Both the position numbers and the translations under genes were made by a program. Of a stretch of DNA of 12,087 nucleotides, positions 1-7,118 are shown in pieces. This DNA comes from Pseudomonadota bacterium (lineage in GTDB: Bacteria > Pseudomonadota > Alphaproteobacteria > Caulobacterales > Caulobacteraceae). Positions within the stretch are counted from its first letter, which is position 1, and every line of letters begins with the position of its first letter. Where the stretch lies: positions 1 through 12,087 of the forward strand of contig JAEYQX010000155.1 of the NCBI GenBank assembly GCA_023409795.1, in the 5' to 3' direction. Below the pieces are notes generated by a model. The model saw only the letters and a list, made by a program, of their open reading frames with translations, was not told the DNA's origin and ran no database searches.

Positions 1-279
<279 letters not shown>

Positions 280-299
280 GAAGAAAGAGGCGGGATCCG

Positions 300-1031
300 A
301 TGCGCACGGGCGTGATCGCCAAGAAGCTGGGCATGACCCGCGTGTTCGCCGATGACGGCGCGCACGTTCCGGTCACTGTGCTCCAGCTAGACGGCTGCCA
401 GGTCGTCGGCCAACGTACCCAGGAGCGGGACGGCTACGTCGCCCTGCAGCTGGGCGCTGGCAGCAAGAAGGCCAAGAACACCAACAAGGCTCAACGCGAG
501 GCCTTCGCGAAGCTGCAGGTCGAACCGAAGGCCTATGTCGCGGAGTTCCGCGTCGACGCCGACGCGCTGCTCGACGTGGGCGCCGAGTTCTCGGCCGACC
601 ACTTCGTCGCCGGCCAGAAGGTCGACGTCCAGGCCGAGACCATCGGCAAGGGCTTCGCCGGCGCCATGAAGCGCTGGAACTTCGGCGGTCTGCGCGCCAC
701 GCACGGCGTGTCGATCTCGCACCGTTCGCACGGTTCGACCGGTCAGCGTCAAGACCCGGGCAAGACCTTCCGCGGCAAGAAGATGGCTGGTCACTATGGC
801 CAGGAAGTCGTCACCCAGCAGAACCTCACCGTCGTCCGCGTGGACGCCGAGCGTGGCCTGATCCTGATCAAGGGCGCTGTCCCGGGTCACGACGGCAGCT
901 ACGTCAAGGTTCGCGACGCTGTGAAGAAGGCCCGTCCGGCTGAAGCCCCGTTCCCGGGTGCTGTTAAGTCGGCTGCTGCTGCCGAAGCTGCTGCTCCGGC
1001 CGTTGAAGCCAGCGAAGGCGGTGAAGCGTAA
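300..1031 (+). CDS. rplC: 50S ribosomal protein L3
   Basis: L3 is an early-assembly 50S protein that binds 23S rRNA and sends a long loop toward the peptidyl transferase centre. The 243-residue product starts MRTGVIAKKLGMTRVF, the usual L3 N-terminus, and the AAAGAGG element at 284-290 lies nine bases before the ATG. The central signature is clear: KGFAGAMKRWNF (about 117-128), then the HRSHGSTGQRQDPGK loop (141-155). Gln151 in GQRQ is the likely counterpart of the glutamine methylated by PrmB in E. coli. The protein is about 34 residues longer than E. coli L3 because of an Ala/Glu-rich tail from about residue 213. Its TAA shares one base with the rplD ATG, which suggests coupled translation. 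Confidence 0.98.
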   Translation: MRTGVIAKKLGMTRVFADDGAHVPVTVLQLDGCQVVGQRTQERDGYVALQLGAGSKKAKNTNKAQREAFAKLQVEPKAYVAEFRVDADALLDVGAEFSADHFVAGQKVDVQAETIGKGFAGAMKRWNFGGLRATHGVSISHRSHGSTGQRQDPGKTFRGKKMAGHYGQEVVTQQNLTVVRVDAERGLILIKGAVPGHDGSYVKVRDAVKKARPAEAPFPGAVKSAAAAEAAAPAVEASEGGEA

Positions 1032-1669
1032 TGAAACTCTCGGTCATCAAACTCGACGGCAAGGCTGCTGGCGACGTTGAGCTGTCGGACGCCGTCTTCG
1101 GCATCGCCGACATCCGCGGCGACCTGCTGGCCCGCTACGTCAACTGGCAGCTGGCCAAGCGCCGCGCCGGTACGCACAAGGTTCAAACCCGCAACGAGAA
1201 CTCTCGTACGGGCAAGAAGATGTACAAGCAAAAGGGCACCGGCGGCGCTCGTCACGGTTCGCGCCGTGCACCGCAGTTCGTGGGTGGCTCGCGCGCCTTC
1301 GGCCCGGTCGTTCGCGACCACGGCTACTCGCTGCCGAAGAAGGTTCGCGCCCTGGCTCTGCGTGACGCCCTGTCCTCCAAGGTCAAGGCTGGCAACCTGG
1401 TTGTCGTCGACAGCGTTTCGGTCAAGGAGCCCAAGACGGCTGCCCTGCGCGAAACCTTCGGCAAGCTGGGCTGGACCAAGGCTCTGATCATCGCTGGTCC
1501 GGAAGTCGAAACCAACTTCGGCCTGGCGGCTCGCAACATCCCGCACATCGACGTCCTGCCGAACGCCGGCCTGAACGTCTATGACATCCTGCGGGCCGAC
1601 AAACTGGTGCTGACCAAGGCTGCCGTCGAGGCAATCGAGGCGCGCTTCGCTGAGAAGGAAGCCGCATAA
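1031..1669 (+). CDS. rplD: 50S ribosomal protein L4
   Basis: L4 is a 50S assembly protein whose long loop lines the peptide exit tunnel. In E. coli it also represses the S10 operon through the operon leader; no leader is visible here because the window starts inside rpsJ. The 212-residue product has the normal bacterial length. The tunnel loop is visible at about residues 55-95, with TGKKMYKQKGTGGARHGSRR and FVGGSRAFGP, the region where macrolide-resistance changes map in E. coli; the basic pair at 62-63 is intact. The ATG overlaps the rplC stop (TAATG), and the TAA overlaps the rplW ATG in the same way. Such one-base overlaps fit re-initiation by terminating ribosomes. Confidence 0.98.
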   Translation: MKLSVIKLDGKAAGDVELSDAVFGIADIRGDLLARYVNWQLAKRRAGTHKVQTRNENSRTGKKMYKQKGTGGARHGSRRAPQFVGGSRAFGPVVRDHGYSLPKKVRALALRDALSSKVKAGNLVVVDSVSVKEPKTAALRETFGKLGWTKALIIAGPEVETNFGLAARNIPHIDVLPNAGLNVYDILRADKLVLTKAAVEAIEARFAEKEAA

Positions 1670-1974
1670 TGGCCGCCGCTCAACCCACCGCCAAACACTA
1701 CGACACGATCCTGGCTCCGGTGATCACCGAGAAGGCCACGATCCTGTCGGAGCAGAACAAGGTTGTGTTCCGCGTTGCCGGCACCGCGACCAAGGACGAG
1801 ATCGCTGCTGCGGTTGAATCCCTGTTCAAAGTCAACGTCCTCAAGGTCAACACCCTGGTCCAAAAGGGCAAGACCAAGCGCTTCCGCGGCATCCAAGGCC
1901 GTCGCGTGGACATCAAAAAAGCGATCGTGACGCTGGCCGACGGCCAGTCGATCGACGTCACGACGGGGCTCTAA
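1669..1974 (+). CDS. rplW: 50S ribosomal protein L23
   Basis: L23 sits beside the exit of the peptide tunnel and is the docking site for trigger factor and SRP. The 101-residue product matches the family in length. It shows the N-terminal YDTILAPVITEKAT segment, in which Glu21 is the likely counterpart of E. coli Glu18, the trigger factor contact. It also shows the basic loop GKTKRFRGIQGRR (about 66-79) that contacts 23S rRNA. The start shares one base with the rplD stop, and AAGGA at 1655-1659 lies nine bases before the ATG. The gene is followed after four bases by rplB. Nothing in it is unusual. Confidence 0.97.
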   Translation: MAAAQPTAKHYDTILAPVITEKATILSEQNKVVFRVAGTATKDEIAAAVESLFKVNVLKVNTLVQKGKTKRFRGIQGRRVDIKKAIVTLADGQSIDVTTGL

Positions 1975-1978
1975 TCCG

Positions 1979-2815
1979 ATGGCCTTGAAGCATTACAATC
2001 CGACGTCGCCGGGCCGCCGCGCCCTGGTGCTGGTCGACCGGTCCGAGCTGCACAAGGGCCGTCCCGAGAAGTCGCTCGTTGAAGGCCTGACGAAGTCGGG
2101 CGGTCGCGGGCAGGGCGGTCGCGTGGCCGTTCGCTTCCGCGGCGGTGGCGCCAAGACCCTGTACCGCAAGATCGACTTCAAGCGTCGCAAGTTCGACGCC
2201 ATCGGTACGGTCGAGCGCCTGGAGTACGACCCGAACCGTACGGCCTTCATCGCCCTGGTGACCTACGCCGACGGTGAGAAGACCTACATCATCGCTCCGC
2301 AACGCCTGAAGGCTGGCGACACCATCGTCGCCGGCGAGAAGGTCGACGTGAAGCCGGGCAACGCCATGCCGCTGCGCTCGATGCCCGTGGGTACCATCAT
2401 CCACAACATCGAGATGAAGCCGGGCAAGGGCGCCCAGCTGGCCCGTTCGGCCGGTGCCTACGCCCAGCTGGTCGGTCGCGACCAGGGCTACGCCCAGATC
2501 CGCCTCGGCTCGGGCGAGCTGCGCATGGTGCTGGACACCTGCATGGCCACCGTCGGTGCCGTGTCGAACCCGGACCACATGAACCAGAACCTTGGTAAGG
2601 CTGGTCGCGTGCGTCACATGGGCTGGCGTCCGCACGTTCGCGGCGTTGCCATGAACCCGATCGACCACCCGCATGGTGGTGGTGAAGGCCGCACCTCTGG
2701 TGGTCGTACCCCGGTTACGCCGTGGGGTAAGGACACCAAGGGCACTCGTACCCGCAAGAACAAGGCTACGGACAAGTACATCATCCGTACCCGCCACGTT
2801 AAGAAGGCTCGCTAA
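1979..2815 (+). CDS. rplB: 50S ribosomal protein L2
   Basis: L2 is the most conserved large-subunit protein. It helps form the intersubunit bridge and is needed for peptidyl transferase assembly. The 278-residue product has the standard length. Visible landmarks are an N-terminal K-x-Y-x-PTSPGRR segment, the RNA-binding core with GRDQGYAQIRLGSGELR (about 176-192), and the signature NPIDHPHGGGEGR. His230 in that signature is the likely counterpart of E. coli His229, a residue linked to catalytic competence of the 50S. The C-terminus is highly basic, as in the family. The gene lies four bases after rplW and two before rpsS, so translation is probably coupled. Confidence 0.98.
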   Translation: MALKHYNPTSPGRRALVLVDRSELHKGRPEKSLVEGLTKSGGRGQGGRVAVRFRGGGAKTLYRKIDFKRRKFDAIGTVERLEYDPNRTAFIALVTYADGEKTYIIAPQRLKAGDTIVAGEKVDVKPGNAMPLRSMPVGTIIHNIEMKPGKGAQLARSAGAYAQLVGRDQGYAQIRLGSGELRMVLDTCMATVGAVSNPDHMNQNLGKAGRVRHMGWRPHVRGVAMNPIDHPHGGGEGRTSGGRTPVTPWGKDTKGTRTRKNKATDKYIIRTRHVKKAR

Positions 2816-2817
2816 GA

Positions 2818-3096
2818 ATGGCCCGCTCCTCCTGGAAAGGCCCGTTTGTCGACGGGTATCTGCTCAAGAAGGCCGACGCTGTTCTCTCGTCGGGCCGCAA
2901 GGACGTGATCAAGACCTGGTCGCGCCGCTCCACCATCCTGCCGCAGTTTGTCGGCCTGACCTTCGGTGTCCACAACGGCCAGAAGCACGTGCCGGTCCTG
3001 GTCAACGAAGACATGGTTGGCATGAAGTTTGGCGAGTTCGCCCCGACCCGGAACTTCCCGGGTCACGCGGCGGACAAGAAGGCCAAAAGGAAGTAA
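2818..3096 (+). CDS. rpsS: 30S ribosomal protein S19
   Basis: S19 is a 30S head protein that forms a complex with S13 and reaches toward the A-site tRNA. The 92-residue product is canonical. It starts MARSSWKGPFVD, carries the signature IKTWSRRSTILPQFVGLTF (about 31-49) followed by VHNGQKHVPVLV and MVGMKFGEFAPTR, and ends with the basic tail GHAADKKAKRK. The gene sits two bases after rplB and three bases before rplV. The usual S19 partner gene, rpsM, is not in the window. Confidence 0.98.
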   Translation: MARSSWKGPFVDGYLLKKADAVLSSGRKDVIKTWSRRSTILPQFVGLTFGVHNGQKHVPVLVNEDMVGMKFGEFAPTRNFPGHAADKKAKRK

Positions 3097-3099
3097 CTG

Positions 3100-3480
3100 A
3101 TGGCCAAGGCCAACAACCCCCGCCGCGTCGGTGCCACCGAGGCTCGCGCCAAGCTGGTCAACGTTCGTATCAGCCCGCAAAAGCTGAACCTGGTCGCCGC
3201 TTCGATCCGCGGTCTGCCGGTGCAGAAGGCGCTGAACGAGCTGGAATTCAGCCGCAAGCGCATCGCCATCGACGTTCGCAAGGTCCTGTACTCGGCCGTG
3301 TCGAACGCCGAAAACAACCACAACCTGGACATCGACAACCTGATCGTTGCCGAAGCCTTCGTGGGTAAGAACCTGGTGATGAAGCGTTTTGCGAGCCGCG
3401 CTCGTGGCCGCTCGTCGCGCATCCTGAAACCGTTCAGCGAAATCACCATCGTGGTTCGCGAAGCAGGTGAGGCCGCCTGA
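3100..3480 (+). CDS. rplV: 50S ribosomal protein L22
   Basis: L22 is an early-assembly 50S protein whose extended beta-hairpin lines the peptide exit tunnel opposite L4. The 126-residue product has the globular domain first (RISPQKLNLVAASIRG, about 23-38) and the hairpin near the end. The hairpin tip is MKRFASRARGRSSRI at about residues 94-108. The E. coli tip reads MKRIMPRAKGRADRI, so the basic residues are kept while the tip side chains differ. AAGGA at 3087-3091 lies eight bases before the ATG. The TGA overlaps the rpsC ATG by one base. Confidence 0.97.
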   Translation: MAKANNPRRVGATEARAKLVNVRISPQKLNLVAASIRGLPVQKALNELEFSRKRIAIDVRKVLYSAVSNAENNHNLDIDNLIVAEAFVGKNLVMKRFASRARGRSSRILKPFSEITIVVREAGEAA

Positions 3481-4226
3481 TGGGACAGAAAATCAATCCG
3501 GTCGGTCTGCGCCTCGGCGTCAACCGCACGTGGGACAGCCGCTGGTTCGCCGGTGGCTCGGACTACGCCCGCCTGCTGCACCAGGACCTGAAGCTGCGCG
3601 CGTGGCTGAAGGAACGCCTGGTCGCTGCCGGCGTCGCTCGCATCATCATCGAGCGTCCGCACAAGAAGTGCCGCGTCACCATCTACGCCGCCCGTCCGGG
3701 CGTTGTGATCGGCAAGAAGGGCGCTGACATCGAGAAGCTCCGCAAGGACATCTCGGCTCGCACCGAAGGCGAAGTTCACCTGAACATCGTCGAAGTCCGC
3801 AAGCCGGAGACCGACGCCCAGCTGATCGCTGAAAACATCGCTCAGCAGCTGGAACGCCGTATCGCCTTCCGCCGCGCCATGAAGCGTTCGATGCAGTCGG
3901 CCATGCGCCTGGGCGCCAAGGGCGTCCGCATCAACGTCTCGGGCCGTCTGGGCGGCGCCGAAATCGCACGTATGGAATGGTACCGCGAAGGTCGCGTGCC
4001 GCTTCACACCCTGCGCGCCGACATCGACTATGGCTTCTACGAAGCCAAGACGACCTACGGCATCATCGGCGTGAAGGTCTGGGTCTTCAAGGGTGAGGTG
4101 CTCGAGCACGACCCGATGGCTCAGGACAAGCGTTGGGCCCAGGAAGCCTCGGGTCCGTCGTCCAACGAAGGCCGTGAACGTGGTCCCCGCGGTGATCGCG
4201 GTCAGCGTCGCGGTCGTGAGGGCTGA
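3480..4226 (+). CDS. rpsC: 30S ribosomal protein S3
   Basis: S3 lies at the mRNA entry site of the 30S subunit and takes part in unwinding structured mRNA. The 248-residue product starts MGQKINPVGLRLGV. It has a type II KH domain with the loop GVVIGKKGADIEKLRKDI at about 74-91. The basic residues Arg131, Arg132 and Lys135, in FRRAMKR, match the E. coli helicase residues in both identity and number. The C-terminal domain VSGRLGGAEIAR...EGRVPLHTLRADIDYG follows. After about residue 223 there is an Arg/Gly-rich tail unlike E. coli S3. The start overlaps the rplV stop by one base, and the gene ends in tandem stops TGA TAG (4224-4229). Confidence 0.98.
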   Translation: MGQKINPVGLRLGVNRTWDSRWFAGGSDYARLLHQDLKLRAWLKERLVAAGVARIIIERPHKKCRVTIYAARPGVVIGKKGADIEKLRKDISARTEGEVHLNIVEVRKPETDAQLIAENIAQQLERRIAFRRAMKRSMQSAMRLGAKGVRINVSGRLGGAEIARMEWYREGRVPLHTLRADIDYGFYEAKTTYGIIGVKVWVFKGEVLEHDPMAQDKRWAQEASGPSSNEGRERGPRGDRGQRRGREG

Positions 4227-4232
4227 TAGGTC

Positions 4233-4673
4233 ATGTTGCAACCTAAAAAGACCAAGTACCGCAAGGCGTTCAAGGGCCGTATCCACGGCTCGGCCAAGGG
4301 CGGTTTCTCGCTGAACTTCGGCTCCTACGGCCTGAAGACCCTGGAACCCGAGCGCATCACGGCTCGCCAGATCGAAGCGGCTCGCCGCGCGATCACGCGC
4401 CAGATGAAGCGTCAGGGCCGCGTCTGGATCCGGGTCTTCCCGGATCTGCCCGTCACGGGCAAGCCGGCTGAAGTCCGGATGGGTAAGGGTAAGGGCGCGG
4501 TGGACTACTGGGCCGCTCGCGTTCACCCGGGCCGCATCCTGTTCGAAATCGACGGCGTGCCGGATGACGTGGCCCGCGAAGCTCTGCGTCTCGGCGCTGC
4601 CAAGCTTCCGGTCCGCACCAAGGTGGTGACCCGCCTTGACGCCGGTATCGTCCAGCTTGAGGAAGCGGCATGA
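4233..4673 (+). CDS. rplP: 50S ribosomal protein L16
   Basis: L16 is a late-assembly 50S protein that helps position A-site tRNA and completes the central protuberance region. The 146-residue product starts MLQPKKTKYRK. It carries the signature FPDLPVTGKPAEVRMGKGKG at about 69-88. Arg82 in VRMGKGKG is the probable counterpart of E. coli Arg81, the residue hydroxylated by the oxygenase RoxA (YcfD); whether such an enzyme exists in this organism cannot be seen here. The gene lies six bases after rpsC and overlaps rpmC by four bases (ATGA), so rplP and rpmC are probably translationally coupled. Confidence 0.98.
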   Translation: MLQPKKTKYRKAFKGRIHGSAKGGFSLNFGSYGLKTLEPERITARQIEAARRAITRQMKRQGRVWIRVFPDLPVTGKPAEVRMGKGKGAVDYWAARVHPGRILFEIDGVPDDVAREALRLGAAKLPVRTKVVTRLDAGIVQLEEAA

Positions 4674-4867
4674 CCAAGATCGCCGATCTCCGGGGCCAAA
4701 CCCCCGACCAACTGTCCGACGAGCTGCTGAAGCTCAAGAAGGAACAGTTCAACCTGCGCTTCCAGGCTGCCACTGGCCAGCTGGAAAAGACCCACCGGGT
4801 CTCGGAAGTGCGCAAGGACATCGCTCGCATCTCCACGCTGCTGCGTGAGAAGCGTTCGGCGGTTTAA
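4670..4867 (+). CDS. rpmC: 50S ribosomal protein L29
   Basis: L29 is a small helical protein beside L23 near the tunnel exit. The 65-residue product has the normal length and the expected two-helix hairpin. The segment DELLKLKKEQFNLRFQAATG (about 17-36) is the family signature; it is followed by KTHRVSEVRKDIARI. The ATG overlaps the rplP stop in an ATGA arrangement. A GAGGAAG stretch inside the end of rplP provides the ribosome binding site. The stop codon overlaps the Shine-Dalgarno of rpsQ. Confidence 0.97.
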   Translation: MTKIADLRGQTPDQLSDELLKLKKEQFNLRFQAATGQLEKTHRVSEVRKDIARISTLLREKRSAV

Positions 4868-4877
4868 GGAAACACCT

Positions 4878-5120
4878 ATGCCCAAACGTATTCTCGAAGG
4901 CGTGGTCGTGTCCGATAAGGGCGACAAGACCGTCGTCGTTAAGGTCGAGCGCACCCTGCTGCACCCGGTCCTGAAAAAGACGGTTCGCCTGTCCAAGAAG
5001 TACCATGCCCACGATGAGGCCAATGGCCTCAAAGTTGGCGACGTCGCGCGCATCGTCGAATGCGCACCCAAGTCCAAGCTGAAGCGTTGGGAAGTCATCT
5101 CCAACGCATCGGCTTCCTAA
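4878..5120 (+). CDS. rpsQ: 30S ribosomal protein S17
   Basis: S17 is a primary 16S rRNA binding protein of the 30S body with an OB fold. The open frame extends further upstream, but I place the start at ATG 4878. AAGGA (4866-4870) lies seven bases before it, and the product then begins MPKRILEGVVVSDK, the standard N-terminus; the upstream part overlaps rpmC. This gives 80 residues, the usual size. Landmarks are GDKTVVVKVERT, the HPVLKKTVRLSKKYHAHDE segment and VGDVARIVECAPKSKLKRW. It is the last gene of the classical S10 operon. The 18 bases to rplN contain no terminator. Confidence 0.97.
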   Translation: MPKRILEGVVVSDKGDKTVVVKVERTLLHPVLKKTVRLSKKYHAHDEANGLKVGDVARIVECAPKSKLKRWEVISNASAS

Positions 5121-5138
5121 AGAAAAGGATCGGATCCT

Positions 5139-5507
5139 ATGATCCAGATGCAAACTAACCTGGAGGTCGCCGACAACTCGGGCGCTCGCCGGGTCATGTG
5201 CATCAAGGTGTTGGGCGGCTCCAAGCGCCGCTACGCCTCGGTGGGCGACACCATCGTCGCCTCGGTGAAGGAAGCGATTCCTCGCGGCCGCGTTAAGAAG
5301 GGTGATGTCGTTCGCGCCATCGTCGTTCGCACCGCCAAGGACATCCAGCGCAAGGACGGCTCTGTCATCCGTTTCGACAAGTCGGCCGCCGTCATCGTCA
5401 ACAAGCAGAACGAGCCGGTTGGCACTCGTATCTTCGGCCCGGTTCCGCGTGAGCTTCGCGCCAAGAACCACATGAAGATCATCTCGCTGGCTCCGGAGGT
5501 TCTGTAA
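5139..5507 (+). CDS. rplN: 50S ribosomal protein L14
   Basis: L14 is a 23S rRNA binding protein at the subunit interface and the binding site of the silencing factor RsfS. The 122-residue length is canonical. It starts MIQMQTNLEVADNSGARRVM, the standard opening, so the first of the two nearby ATG codons is the start. AAGGA at 5125-5129 lies nine bases upstream. The signature around GRVKKGDVVRAIVVRT and DGSVIRFDKSAAVIVN is present, ending in APEVL. It is the first gene of the classical spc operon but shows no promoter of its own. A small inverted repeat spans its Shine-Dalgarno and the following bases. Confidence 0.98.
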   Translation: MIQMQTNLEVADNSGARRVMCIKVLGGSKRRYASVGDTIVASVKEAIPRGRVKKGDVVRAIVVRTAKDIQRKDGSVIRFDKSAAVIVNKQNEPVGTRIFGPVPRELRAKNHMKIISLAPEVL

Positions 5508-5509
5508 CC

Positions 5510-5818
5510 ATGGCCGCCAAGATCAAGAAGGGCGACAACGTTGTCGTCCTGACCGGCAAGGACAAGGGCCGCACTGGCCAGGTCCTGAAGGTCCTGCCGA
5601 CCGAAAATCGCGTCGTCGTGCAAGGCATCAACATGGTTCAGCGCCACACGCGCCCGAGCCAGGCTGACCCGCAAGGCGGTATCAAGAACAAGGAAGCCTC
5701 GCTGCACCTGTCGAACGTCGCCATCGTCGACGCCAACGGCAAGCCGACCCGCGTGGGCTTCAAGGTCGAAGGCGAAACGAAGGTTCGCGTCGCCAAGACC
5801 ACGGGAGACGTCATCTAA
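5510..5818 (+). CDS. rplX: 50S ribosomal protein L24
   Basis: L24 is one of the two assembly initiator proteins of the 50S subunit and binds the 5' region of 23S rRNA. The 102-residue product begins MAAKIKKGDNVVVLTGKDKG, a KOW motif covering about residues 5-32. The GINMVQRHTRPSQADPQGG segment (about 38-56) is the family signature. GGAGG at 5495-5499 lies ten bases before the ATG, inside the end of rplN. The gene is two bases from rplN, and its TAA overlaps the rplE ATG by one base. Confidence 0.97.
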   Translation: MAAKIKKGDNVVVLTGKDKGRTGQVLKVLPTENRVVVQGINMVQRHTRPSQADPQGGIKNKEASLHLSNVAIVDANGKPTRVGFKVEGETKVRVAKTTGDVI

Positions 5819-6378
5819 TGGCCGACACCAAGTACACGCCGCGTCTCAAGACCGAATATCAGGACCGCATCCGTGGGGTCATGAAGGAAAAGTTCGGTTA
5901 CACGAACGAGATGCAAGTGCCCAAGCTGGACAAGATCGTCCTGAACATGGGCGTCGGTGAAGCTGTTGCAGACTCCAAGAAGGTCAACCTGGCCCTCAAG
6001 GACCTGACGGCTATTGCTGGTCAGAAGGCTGTTCCGACCCGCGCCCGCAACTCGATCGCCGGCTTCAAGCTGCGCGAAGGCATGATCATCGGCGGCAAGG
6101 TTACGCTGCGCGGTGCTCAGATGTACGAGTTCCTGGACCGCTTCCTCACGATCGCCCTGCCGCGCGTGAAGGACTTCCGTGGTCTGAAGGGCACGTCGTT
6201 TGACGGTCGTGGCAACTACGCCACGGGTCTGAAGGAACACATCGTGTTCCCCGAGATCAACTACGACCAGATCGATCAGATGTGGGGCATGGACATCGTC
6301 GTCTGCACCACGGCCCGGACCGACGAGGAAGCCAAGGCTCTCCTCACCGAGTTCAATTTCCCGTTCATCAAGAACTGA
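5818..6378 (+). CDS. rplE: 50S ribosomal protein L5
   Basis: L5 binds 5S rRNA in the central protuberance and contacts P-site tRNA. The 186-residue product is the usual alphaproteobacterial size. Landmarks are the LDKIVLNMGVGEAVADSKK signature (about 38-56), PTRARNSIAGFKLREGM (about 72-88), RFLTIALPRVKDFRGL and GRGNYATGLKEHIVFPEI. In E. coli, S8 represses the spc operon by binding mRNA at the start of rplE. Here the gene overlaps rplX in a TAATG arrangement, and I could not identify a comparable S8 site by eye. Confidence 0.98.
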   Translation: MADTKYTPRLKTEYQDRIRGVMKEKFGYTNEMQVPKLDKIVLNMGVGEAVADSKKVNLALKDLTAIAGQKAVPTRARNSIAGFKLREGMIIGGKVTLRGAQMYEFLDRFLTIALPRVKDFRGLKGTSFDGRGNYATGLKEHIVFPEINYDQIDQMWGMDIVVCTTARTDEEAKALLTEFNFPFIKN

Positions 6379-6397
6379 TCGGGAAGGGAAGAGAACC

Positions 6398-6703
6398 ATG
6401 GCAAAGAAAAGCGCCGTAAACCGCAACGAAGCCGTCAAGGCTATGGTTGCGAAGTATGCCGCGAAGCGTGAAGCCCTCAAGGCTACCGCTAACGACGAGA
6501 GCCTGCCGCTGGAAGAGCGTTTCGACGCCCGCCTGAAGCTGGCCGCCCTGCCGCGTAACTCCGCACCGACCCGCATTCGCAATCGCTGCGAAGTCACCGG
6601 TCGCCCGCGGGCTTACTATCGTAAGCTCAAGATGAGCCGTATCGCCCTGCGCGAGCTCGGCAATCTGGGTCAGATCCCCGGCCTGACGAAGTCGAGCTGG
6701 TAA
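6398..6703 (+). CDS. rpsN: 30S ribosomal protein S14 (zinc-free long form)
   Basis: S14 is a late-binding protein of the 30S head, close to S3 and S10. The 101-residue product is the long form found in proteobacteria. It lacks the CxxC...CxxC zinc ribbon of the short form; the only Cys is in RIRNRCEVTGRPRAYYRK (about 79-96), which is the family signature. It ends with GLTKSSW, also typical. A purine-rich stretch GGGAAGGGAAGAG precedes the ATG. The gene is 19 bases after rplE and 15 before rpsH, the loosest spacing within this part of the cluster. Confidence 0.97.
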   Translation: MAKKSAVNRNEAVKAMVAKYAAKREALKATANDESLPLEERFDARLKLAALPRNSAPTRIRNRCEVTGRPRAYYRKLKMSRIALRELGNLGQIPGLTKSSW

Positions 6704-6718
6704 GGGGAGCGAACAGAT

Positions 6719-7117
6719 ATGATGATCAACGATCCCCTGAGCGACATGATCGCTCGCATCAAGAACGCGGCGACCCGCAAGCGTTCCAAGGTGCTGACCC
6801 CGGCCTCCCGTCTGCGCCAGCGCGTCCTGGACGTGCTGCAGGACGAAGGCTACATCCGCGGCTACAACCTGGTGCAAAACCCGGGTGAGTTCCCGCAGTT
6901 CGAGATCGAGCTGAAGTACTTCGACGGCCAGCCGGTGATCGCCGAGATCGCCCGCGTGTCGAAGCCCGGCCGTCGCGTCTATTCGGCTATCGGCGATCTG
7001 AAGCCGGTGAAGAATGGCCTCGGCATCTCGATCCTTTCGACTTCCAAGGGCGTCATGAGCGACGCTGCTGCCCGCGACGCTAACGTCGGCGGCGAAGTCC
7101 TGTGCAGGGTCTACTGA
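6719..7117 (+). CDS. rpsH: 30S ribosomal protein S8
   Basis: S8 is a primary binding protein of the 30S platform and, in E. coli, the translational repressor of the spc operon. The product has 132 residues if the first of two adjacent ATG codons (6719, 6722) is used. GGGGAG at 6704-6709 is nine bases from the first and twelve from the second, which favours the first. The N-terminal NDPLSDMIARIKNA and the C-terminal signature GLGISILSTSKGVMSDAAAR (about 100-119), followed by GGEVLCRVY, identify the family. One base separates it from rplF. Confidence 0.97.
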   Translation: MMINDPLSDMIARIKNAATRKRSKVLTPASRLRQRVLDVLQDEGYIRGYNLVQNPGEFPQFEIELKYFDGQPVIAEIARVSKPGRRVYSAIGDLKPVKNGLGISILSTSKGVMSDAAARDANVGGEVLCRVY

Positions 7118-7118
7118 T

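Noticed and set aside
387..1546. Long open frames on the minus strand opposite rplC and rplD
   Set aside because: They mirror the codon pattern of strongly biased GC-rich genes, match no known family by eye and lie opposite certain r-protein genes.
3063..4526. A 487-codon minus-strand open frame opposite rplV, rpsC and rplP
   Set aside because: Its length comes from the lack of stop codons in the complement of GC-rich genes. It has no ribosome binding site, and its apparent protein is low-complexity without recognisable domains.
4845..4877. Upstream extension of rpsQ to 4845
   Set aside because: It overlaps rpmC, has no ribosome binding site and adds residues not found in S17; ATG 4878 has AAGGA at the right distance and the standard N-terminus.
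5795..5870. S8 repressor binding site at the rplX-rplE junction, as in E. coli
   Set aside because: The genes overlap and I could not find by eye the helix-21-like structure needed; a covariance-model search would be required.
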